Assembly (NCBI GenBank): GCA_035315885.1
Contig: DATFXM010000186.1
Location: 1-22,942, forward strand
DNA length: 22,942 bases
Source of the DNA: DATFXM01 sp035315885
GTDB taxonomy: Bacteria > Acidobacteriota > Blastocatellia > UBA7656
Direction of reading: 5' to 3'
In this document: positions 1 through 5,323 of the stretch, piece by piece
How positions within the stretch are numbered: position 1 is the stretch's first letter
How the letters are laid out: each line of letters begins with the position of its first letter
The notes under the pieces: generated by a model
The model's database searches: none
What the model saw: the letters and a program-made list of their open reading frames with translations, nothing else
What the model was told of the DNA's origin: nothing
Position numbers and translations under genes: made by a program

Positions 1-359
1 CCGGTAATTACCGGAGCTTCATTCCCGCGCCTGTCCTCGTCGATTCGCCACCTCATCTCAGTGTGATTGACGTAGCCGTTGTTGTGAGCATGATCAATCC
101 GAACCGTGCGGATTGCCGCTATCGGTGTGTGATTTAGTCCACCCTGATAGAGCAAAAACAGGTTCAGATCGTTAGCGCTTATTTGATACAGGGTATAGTT
201 GCCCGGAGGTAACATGTAGTGCCCCATTCTCAGCCGGTATGGGACGTTGATTGAAAACCGCACCTGCTTGTGAAGCGGCCCCTGAGCATTGCCGCTCGAC
301 GTCATCACCGTCCCAGCGACGAGCAACGCGGCGACTAAGATTAAGATCCTTTTCGTCAT
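1..359 (-). CDS. Small secreted protein, unknown function (C-terminus beyond window edge)
   Basis: The reading frame starts at the ATG at 359-357 and stays open to the window edge, giving 119 visible residues. A GGAGG ribosome binding site lies at 366-370, six bases from the ATG, so the start is firm. The N-terminus is a clear signal peptide: positive MTKR, a hydrophobic stretch ILILVAALLVAGTV, and likely cleavage after SSGNA near residue 25. The mature part begins with a beta-rich stretch containing FSINVPYRLRMGHYMLPPGN followed by YTLYQIS, then a charged region. I recognise the style from small exported acidobacterial proteins with a 'PYxFxxGxxxLPxGxY'-like core, but no function is known to me. 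It is probably periplasmic or exported. The gene reads away from the mla operon's 3' end and is separated from it by about 450 bases. Confidence 0.8.
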   Translation of the reverse strand, partial: MTKRILILVAALLVAGTVMTSSGNAQGPLHKQVRFSINVPYRLRMGHYMLPPGNYTLYQISANDLNLFLLYQGGLNHTPIAAIRTVRIDHAHNNGYVNHTEMRWRIDEDRRGNEAPVIT

Positions 360-416
360 GTCAAACCTCCTGCCAGCAGATATCGCAACTACCATGCCGC
401 TCGCTTACTTGTGCAT

Positions 417-453
417 CACTGATGCAGCTGAGTGGCGCCACTGATGCCGCTGA
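417..453. promoter_or_regulatory. Paired direct repeat upstream of the secreted gene
   Basis: CACTGATGCAGCTGA (417-431) is repeated as CACTGATGCCGCTGA (439-453), a 14 of 15 match at exactly 22 bases spacing, about two helical turns. The spacer holds GTGGCGCCAC, a perfect palindrome. The pair lies 58-94 bases upstream of the start codon at 359, where an activator or repressor would sit. That it binds a regulator is inference. Confidence 0.4.
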
Positions 454-657
454 ACATATTTGGTACGCCGACATTCAACCGGCGCCTGCGCGACCGTACG
501 ATTCAAAAACGCTTGAGACTATATCCGAAGGTCAGCTTGGGCCTCGCGCGTAATGCGCTGCCGGCCTTACGCAAGTAGTGCCGCTTGCTCCTCCCAGGTC
601 TGAAAAATTTACCTATTCATTTTGATGGCTTCGGTAAGATCCGCAGGAAGGCCAGCA

Positions 658-786
658 ATGCAGTTCAAAAAGCCGGTAAGGTCCTATCCGGCCGTTGAAC
701 ACATGGACTTGTATTCATCACTCGACGAATATTCGACCAATCGTGAGTCGACTCAGACGGCGTGCTCAGACGACCACGACGGATGA
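658..786 (+). CDS. Possible 42-residue small protein
   Basis: An ATG at 658 is preceded by AGGAAGG (about 645-651) at a workable ribosome-binding spacing and opens 42 codons to a TGA at 784-786. The product is hydrophilic and acidic toward its end (contains MDLYSSLDEYS and ACSDDHDG), with no signal peptide, membrane segment or recognised domain. An in-frame ATG at about 625 would add 11 residues but lacks a ribosome binding site. The ORF converges with the mla operon, ending 23 bases from the last mla-operon stop codon. The only support is the Shine-Dalgarno match and the empty surroundings, so this may be chance. Confidence 0.22.
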   Translation: MQFKKPVRSYPAVEHMDLYSSLDEYSTNRESTQTACSDDHDG

Positions 787-809
787 CTCGATTCACGTTT
801 AATCGCCTA

Positions 810-1142
810 TCAAGGTCTATCTTCAGCGGCGCGACAAGCGATTGTTACCGACTTTATGGACCCATCGCCATTCGAGGGATGTTCGAGAGTAATTGCGTTC
901 TCGCTCTCGAGCAGATTAATCACCCGATACGAGGACAGATCGATAACCGTCGTGAAAAAGTCATTCGCGCCCAGCACGCGCGCTACGACTACGCGACCGT
1001 CCGGTTCGAGCGTCACGTATCCGGGATGGGTTTGGACAATGCCTTCCTTGAAGTGAATACGGACCTCCACCAGGCGGCGTTGTGCGTGCCATAGCGCGAA
1101 CGTCTCCGCTGCCTCAGTTCTCTCGATCGTAGCCTGCAACAT
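810..1142 (-). CDS. Hypothetical 110-residue protein, last gene of the mla operon
   Basis: The gene starts at ATG 1142, with GAGGG at 1152-1156 as ribosome binding site, only 21 bases after the mlaD stop, so co-transcription with mlaEFD is likely. The protein has no signal peptide or membrane segment and is probably cytoplasmic. It reads as a small beta-rich fold: an N-terminal helix-like stretch, then strands around LVEVRIHFKEGIVQ, HPGYVTLEPDGRVVVARVL and FFTTVIDLSSYRVINLLESE. I do not recognise a family. Its position suggests an accessory role for the lipid transporter, but that is association only. A plus-strand frame overlaps it antisense; I prefer the minus frame because of operon context and the ribosome binding site. 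Confidence 0.6.
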   Translation of the reverse strand: MLQATIERTEAAETFALWHAQRRLVEVRIHFKEGIVQTHPGYVTLEPDGRVVVARVLGANDFFTTVIDLSSYRVINLLESENAITLEHPSNGDGSIKSVTIACRAAEDRP

Positions 1143-1163
1143 ATGGAATCACCCTCGTCCTGT

Positions 1164-2279
1164 CTATTTTTTCGCTTTCGCAACCCCGTTATCAGATGAT
1201 CCGTACACCAGCACTTCCACGCGGTTGCCTTTGGCCGAGTCCGAACTTCCCTCTTCTCCCATTCCAAGAATCTTGATGCGTGAATCATCCAATTTAAATT
1301 TCTCGGCAAGATATTTTCGAACCATCATCGCCCGAGCCTGCGTCAGACTTCGATTCTTCTGCTTATCTCCTTCCAACCCGCTGTAGGCGACCACCGCGGC
1401 CATCCCAAATTTGTTTTGCTCGAGGTATTGGCCGACCTGATTCAGCGACTTGTCGTTGCGCAGTTTCGCGTTGTCGGATCCCTTGAACAATGCGTTGCCG
1501 TCGAGGACAAACGTCTGAGCCGGTTTCTGCGCCGGGATCTTAGATATCGCGTTCTTGGTCAACTCGCCGGAGTCGTAGTACCCGCGCTTCTTGAAGAACC
1601 CCCGCAGGAAAAAGTTATGCTTGAGCGCCTCCATATCTTCATTCAGCGACTCGGCGCCCTGCTTCGCCTGGTCCATCGTCTGGCTCAGCTTCTGATATAG
1701 CGAGCGGTCGTTAACCAAAGCTCCGAGAGTGCCGCGCGAATCGTCGACCTTGCCGGTTATCGACTTAAGGTCGCCGGTTGCTTCATTCACGTTCGCGATT
1801 GCGGTCTTTGAAGAGTCGATGGCATCTCGCGCGCTGTCGAACATCTCGCTGGCCTTTCGCGCAACATCGGCATATTGCATCGCCGGACGGCTCTCGACTG
1901 CATCCCCTTCGTGAACGTCTTCGGCTTCGCGGGAGCCAAATGACAGACTGACAAACCTGCTGCCCAACAAACCTTCGGTTTCGATCGAGGCGATCGAGTC
2001 CTTCTTAATGACCTCCCGGGTCGAGTGTTCAAGCTGCATTATCACCGTTACTTTTCCATCAGGATCAGCCGGCAGCTTGATCTGGTCCACGGTTCCTATT
2101 CGCACACCGCCTGCGCGTACGGGCGCCCCTTCCTCAAGTCCGGCTACATTGTCGAATGGGGCGATCAACTTGTAAGTTCGGCTGAATACGAATTGTTTAT
2201 CGCCAATCATGAAGACCAGTATTCCAATAGCTGCAAACGCCGCGAGTATAAATGCTCCCAGACGAACCGAGCTGGACAT
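1164..2279 (-). CDS. mlaD: MlaD/Mce-family lipid-binding protein with C-terminal OmpA-like domain
   Basis: This is the substrate-binding subunit of an Mla-type ABC system that moves phospholipids or similar lipids across the periplasm. The 371 residues show one N-terminal membrane anchor (about 6-25), an MCE domain (about 34-118, with VAGLEEGAPVRAGGVRIGTV and a GLLGSRFVSLS stretch), a polar helical region (about 138-220), the NFFLRGFFKKRGYYD motif (222-236) often seen in these proteins, and an OmpA-like domain (about 255-358, LDGNALFKG, SLTQARAMMVRKYL, RIKILGMGEEG, GNRVEVLVY). The Arg of the OmpA 'LSxxRA' motif is present (R316) but the usual GHTD is AYSG, so peptidoglycan binding is uncertain. 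I start at ATG 2279, seven bases from AAGGAGG (2287-2293), rather than GTG 2282. The ATG overlaps the mlaF stop as TGATG. Confidence 0.92.
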   Translation of the reverse strand: MSSSVRLGAFILAAFAAIGILVFMIGDKQFVFSRTYKLIAPFDNVAGLEEGAPVRAGGVRIGTVDQIKLPADPDGKVTVIMQLEHSTREVIKKDSIASIETEGLLGSRFVSLSFGSREAEDVHEGDAVESRPAMQYADVARKASEMFDSARDAIDSSKTAIANVNEATGDLKSITGKVDDSRGTLGALVNDRSLYQKLSQTMDQAKQGAESLNEDMEALKHNFFLRGFFKKRGYYDSGELTKNAISKIPAQKPAQTFVLDGNALFKGSDNAKLRNDKSLNQVGQYLEQNKFGMAAVVAYSGLEGDKQKNRSLTQARAMMVRKYLAEKFKLDDSRIKILGMGEEGSSDSAKGNRVEVLVYGSSDNGVAKAKK

Positions 2280-3043
2280 CACATTTCCTCCTTGCTTCCT
2301 TTAAGGAACCTGACGACAAACGGTTCATCACTCTCTCTGAGATCCTCGAGGGTCCCATCGATGAGAATCTTCCCTTCATTGAGCAGCGCCACGCGATCAG
2401 CTACCGCTTTTACGCTGCGCAGATCATGCGTCACGACGATGGCTGAGATTTGTCGCTGCTCTCGCGACTGCCGTATCAGGTCGTTGATCTCGCTGGCGGT
2501 GATTGGATCGAGGCCGGCAGTCGGCTCGTCGAGCAGGATAATTTCAGGATCCAGCGCCAGCGCTCTTGCTAATCCAACGCGCTTCTTCATGCCTCCCGAG
2601 ATATCGGCGGGCATCTTCTCGCTCGCGTCTGCCATGCCAACCATGTCGAGTAACTCGCGAACGCGATCTCTGCGCTGGCTGTCGTTCAAATCGGTATGAC
2701 GTCGTAGCGGAAACGCCACATTCTCTTCCACAGTCATTGAGTCATAGAGCGCCGCGTTCTGGAATAGAAAACCGATATTGCGGCGGACCGCGTTCAACTC
2801 GTCAAGCGTCAGGTGCGTAATCTCTTTGCCGGCGACTTCTATCTCGCCATCATCGGGTGATTGCAAGCCTACGATGAGCTTGAGCATAACGCTCTTGCCG
2901 GTGCCGCTTCGCCCGATGACGGCAACTGTCTCTCCTCGCTCCAAGCTCAGACTGACGTCCGACAAAACCGGCTGCGCGCCAAAGGACTTGGTAAGGTTCC
3001 GCAGGCGAATGACGCTCTCGCTTTGTGCTTCTTGGACATTCAT
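2279..3043 (-). CDS. mlaF: MlaF-type ABC transporter ATPase
   Basis: This is the cytoplasmic ATPase that powers the MlaE permease. The 254 residues contain all nucleotide-binding motifs: Walker A GRSGTGKS (44-51), Q-loop Q95 in FLFQNAAL, signature ISGGMKKRVGLARAL (148-162), Walker B IILLDEPTAGLDP (168-180) and the switch histidine in VVTHD (H206). The ISGGM(K/R)KR form of the signature is typical of the MlaF/Mkl group. Length is normal for the family. Its start codon overlaps the mlaE stop by four bases (ATGA, 3040-3043) and its stop overlaps mlaD, so the three proteins are translationally coupled. All catalytic residues are intact. Confidence 0.95.
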   Translation of the reverse strand: MNVQEAQSESVIRLRNLTKSFGAQPVLSDVSLSLERGETVAVIGRSGTGKSVMLKLIVGLQSPDDGEIEVAGKEITHLTLDELNAVRRNIGFLFQNAALYDSMTVEENVAFPLRRHTDLNDSQRRDRVRELLDMVGMADASEKMPADISGGMKKRVGLARALALDPEIILLDEPTAGLDPITASEINDLIRQSREQRQISAIVVTHDLRSVKAVADRVALLNEGKILIDGTLEDLRESDEPFVVRFLKGSKEEM

Positions 3044-3864
3044 TCCGGAAACACCGTCAAGATCAAACGAACCAGCACGACGTCGGCAAGGATCACAAAG
3101 AGAGACGACAGAACAACCGCGCTTGTCGAAGCTCTCCCGACTCCTTCAGTACCGCCCTTTGCTTTCATGCCCTGATGACAACCGACAAAACCAATGATGA
3201 ATCCGAAGACAACAGTCTTGAACACCGACGGGAGGAGGTCTGAAAAGGTCGCCTGCTCCAGACCGATTTTCAGAAAGTACCTCAACGAGATTGGCTCTAC
3301 GAGCGTATTCGCGACCCATCCCGCGACAATCGCGCTCAAGTCGGCGATGGAGGTGAGCAGTGGGAGCATCAGCATGCAGGCGACAACTCGAGTCGCGACG
3401 AGATACTTGTAGGGGTTCACAGCGGATGCTTCGATCGCATCAATCTGCTCGGTCACCTTCATTGAACCGAGTTCAGCGCCGATGCCTGCGCCGACCCTGC
3501 CGCTCACAACCAGGGCGGTGATGATTGGGCCGCTCTCTTTCACCACCGAGAGAATTATCAGTGCCGGTAACATCATCTTGGCGCCAAATCGAACAAGGCT
3601 CTCCCGCGTGTATAACGACAGCACGACGCCGATGGCTGCGCCTGCCAGCACAACAAGCGGGAGGGACTTTGCGCCTACCTCGTCCATCTGCTTGAGGAGT
3701 TCCTTGACTTCGTAAGGCGGCCTCACAGCCGCCCTGATGGAACTCCAGCAAAAGAATCCCGCCTCACCAAACCATTCGAGCGGAGCGATGAGCAGGTCTC
3801 GGAGCGAGCCGGCTTTGCCTAGCCGGATCTGCTCACTGGAAGGGACACTTATTTCGAAGCTCAT
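3040..3864 (-). CDS. mlaE: MlaE-type ABC transporter permease
   Basis: This is the inner-membrane permease of the Mla/Mce lipid transporter, first gene of the operon. The 274 residues show a polar N-terminus with an interfacial helix (about 23-45), then about five membrane segments (roughly 68-85, 96-118, 152-183, 213-230, 247-270). The family hallmark lies at about 122-143, GRVGAGIGAELG followed by SMKVTEQIDA. It starts at ATG 3864, with AGGGA (3874-3878) nine bases upstream. MlaE, MlaF and MlaD are present, but no mlaB, mlaC or mlaA gene lies next to them, a compact EFD arrangement. Substrate and direction of transport cannot be read from the sequence. Confidence 0.95.
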   Translation of the reverse strand: MSFEISVPSSEQIRLGKAGSLRDLLIAPLEWFGEAGFFCWSSIRAAVRPPYEVKELLKQMDEVGAKSLPLVVLAGAAIGVVLSLYTRESLVRFGAKMMLPALIILSVVKESGPIITALVVSGRVGAGIGAELGSMKVTEQIDAIEASAVNPYKYLVATRVVACMLMLPLLTSIADLSAIVAGWVANTLVEPISLRYFLKIGLEQATFSDLLPSVFKTVVFGFIIGFVGCHQGMKAKGGTEGVGRASTSAVVLSSLFVILADVVLVRLILTVFPE

Positions 3865-3878
3865 GATTGCACGTCCCT

Positions 3879-3899
3879 GGTGTACGCACCGGGTACACC
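3879..3899 (-). promoter_or_regulatory. Inverted repeat in the mlaE leader
   Basis: GGTGTAC and GTACACC form a perfect 7-bp dyad around a 7-base centre, ending one base before the AGGGA ribosome binding site of mlaE. It could be a repressor operator or an RNA hairpin that limits ribosome access. Which, if either, is inference. Confidence 0.35.
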
Positions 3900-4054
3900 G
3901 CTCAAGGTTATTCGTTCACAATCAGTCGCCTGCCCGGACGCAAGCCTTCGGCTTTCATTGCAAACAAGAAAATGGGCAAGAGTTGTGCCCCGGTCAGTGA
4001 GGATATGAGGAGATGAGGGGATCGGGAGAACAGGAGATCGGGACTATACGACAC

Positions 4055-4069
4055 AACCCCTTCAGGGTT
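4055..4069. repeat. Small AACCC/GGGTT hairpin, with a relative at 21192-21103 region near YceI
   Basis: ACAACCCCTTCAGGGTT here resembles ACAACCCCGAAGGGT at about 21189-21103+100 (that is 21189-21203), upstream of the YceI-family gene. Both are short dyads of ACCC and GGGT with a four- or five-base loop in intergenic DNA. They may belong to a dispersed palindromic element; two copies are too few to be sure. Confidence 0.35.
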
Positions 4070-4086
4070 CACGCAAGTAGGTCGTT

Positions 4087-4127
4087 AAAAAAAACCAGCC
4101 CGCTCAGCTTCCGTCAACTGAGCGGGC
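4087..4127 (-). terminator. Strong Rho-independent terminator reading leftward
   Basis: GCCCGCTCAG and CTGAGCGGGC pair perfectly over 10 bp with a 10-base loop. Read on the minus strand, the stem is followed by TGG and eight T residues. This is a textbook intrinsic terminator. It lies 210 bases after the end of the truncated ADOP remnant and insulates the mla operon from leftward transcription. The plus-strand side has no T-run, so it acts in one direction. Confidence 0.85.
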
Positions 4128-4336
4128 GTCAATTCCACCTATGTAAGCCTTGTTGCCAGGACCGAACAGCCCGTGACAACGACGATAGAATAATCCAACC
4201 ATGGATTCTTGTCATCAACCGGGAGTAGTGTCCCCGGCTATATCTTTTTATCTACCTGCGCTTCTTCTCCAACCCCTCATCCACCAAAACCCGGTCATCA
4301 GCACCGTGTCTAACCTGCGCGCTGATATCGCGTTGC

Positions 4337-4573
4337 CTATGTACTCGAAACCGGAACGTTCGTAAAGCCCATCTGAAATCGCGGGTTGGTGACCCAGAGG
4401 CTTACGAGTTGCTCGGGATCTCGAAACGGGAGCGGCCTGAAAAGCAATGCATTCATCACACTGAATAAGGCGACGTTCGCCGCAATGCCAATCGCTACGG
4501 TTACGATCGAGATGGCGGTGTAAAGGGGAGACCGCCGTAAGACCGCAAACGCGTGCGTCAGACCCTTTATCAA
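4337..4573 (-). pseudogene. Truncated ADOP/MacB-type permease, N-terminal fragment only
   Basis: The 78 residues match the first part of the ADOP permeases to the right: an amphipathic start, LRRSPLYTAISIVTVAIGIA, then NVALFSVMNALLFRPLPF and DPEQLVSLWV, the standard first membrane helix and entry to the MacB periplasmic domain. Full-length members in this window have about 800-900 residues. The frame ends at TAG right after TNVPVSST, where relatives continue into the periplasmic domain, and I find no continuation in another frame. The start is a TTG at 4573 with AGAGGA upstream, so the 5' end looks intact. It probably arose by deletion of the 3' nine-tenths. A membrane-anchored peptide could still be made. 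Confidence 0.75.
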
Positions 4574-4683
4574 TTGTTAGTCCTCTTCAGTCCGGCCAGC
4601 CAGGCGTATACAATACCCCAGCGCGGTTCGACCCATCATCGTCACTCGCTCTGAATAACAAGCGTCTTTACGAGAGAATCGAC

Positions 4684-5241
4684 ATGGTTGTAGCGATCGG
4701 ACAATACATCGAGACCCATCCGTCGTATCGTGATTACGATGAACAAGCGCCCGTTGTAGCTCAGGCTCTTATTGAGTTGATTACCGAAGCGAACTCGCGA
4801 CTGCGAGTCGAGCACATAGGCAGTTCGTCGGTGCCGGGATGCGGAGGCAAAGGCTACATCGACCTGATGGTCTTGTACCCAGACGGAGCGCTCGACGCGG
4901 CGAACCAGGCGCTTGCCGATCTCGGGTTTCAGCGACAAGGATCGCGCGACCCCTTTCCCGAGGACAGACCGATGCGTATCGGCAGCGTTCTACATAACGG
5001 GCTGCGTTATCTGATCCACGCTCACGTCATCGCAGAGAGCTCATTGGAGGTCGAGGTCATGCTCGGTTTTCGAGATCGCCTACGATCAGATCATTCGTTG
5101 ATCCGCGCTTACGAGGCCGAGAAGCGCAGAATTCTCGCGGAGGGCGTACAGGACGGAGTGGACTACGCCGAACGGAAAAGCGACTTCGTGCAGGCGACCC
5201 TGAGACTGAGGCTAGATTCCAGCAGCGGCTGCGGCGGCTAA
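4684..5241 (+). CDS. GrpB family (UPF0157) nucleotidyltransferase-like protein
   Basis: The 185-residue cytoplasmic protein shows the family core HIGSSSVPG (44-52) followed by GGKGYIDLMV (54-63). In relatives this reads HIGSTSVPGLxxKPxIDI and resembles the nucleotidyltransferase G-S...D-x-D region. Later family landmarks are DPFPEDRPMRIGSVLHNGLRY and the acidic/aromatic C-terminal helices (YEAEKRRIL, YAERKSDFV). Length fits the family (about 160-190). The molecular function is not established; some members are fused to dephospho-CoA kinase. The start at 4684 has only a weak GAGAG ribosome site at about 4672. A TATACAAT at about 4606-4613 may be its -10 box. It is the only confident plus-strand gene, divergent from the ADOP remnant and convergent with ADOP-1. 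Confidence 0.88.
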   Translation: MVVAIGQYIETHPSYRDYDEQAPVVAQALIELITEANSRLRVEHIGSSSVPGCGGKGYIDLMVLYPDGALDAANQALADLGFQRQGSRDPFPEDRPMRIGSVLHNGLRYLIHAHVIAESSLEVEVMLGFRDRLRSDHSLIRAYEAEKRRILAEGVQDGVDYAERKSDFVQATLRLRLDSSSGCGG

Positions 5242-5323
5242 TCCACCGGCTCGCAAGAAAACGCAAGCGCCGTTCTTTTCGGAGCGTGTGGTTTCATAGT
5301 ACCGCAAAATGATTTCTTGATAG

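Larger units (their letters stand above)
371..809. other. Intergenic region between secreted gene and mla operon end
   Basis: This stretch holds the upstream region of the secreted gene (371 to about 480), including the direct repeat at 417-453. From about 480 to 650 I see no convincing gene, RNA or terminator. One short plus-strand ORF at 658-786 is listed separately. The longer plus-strand open frame at 251-553 crosses the secreted gene antisense and has low-complexity Ser/Arg composition, so I do not call it. Confidence 0.5.
3865..4336. other. Intergenic region upstream of mlaE
   Basis: No convincing gene lies here. Moving away from mlaE, the region holds the mlaE leader with an inverted repeat (3879-3899), a small hairpin AAGCC-TTC-GGCTT near 3943-3955, a GA-rich direct-repeat tract at about 4001-4043 built on GATGAGGGG/GATCGGGA-like words, a hairpin AACCC-CTTCA-GGGTT (4055-4069), the strong minus-strand terminator at 4087-4127, and a weak dyad CCGGG..CCCGG (4219-4237). 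I could not pick a convincing -35/-10 pair for the mla operon. Confidence 0.5.

Noticed and set aside
251..553. Plus-strand 100-codon frame near the left edge
   Set aside because: It runs antisense over the signal peptide and ribosome site of the secreted gene and has shadow-like Ser/Arg composition.
4219..4237. CCGGG..CCCGG dyad followed by a T-rich stretch as a plus-strand terminator
   Set aside because: The stem is only 5 bp, the T-stretch is interrupted, and no plus-strand gene lies upstream to be terminated.
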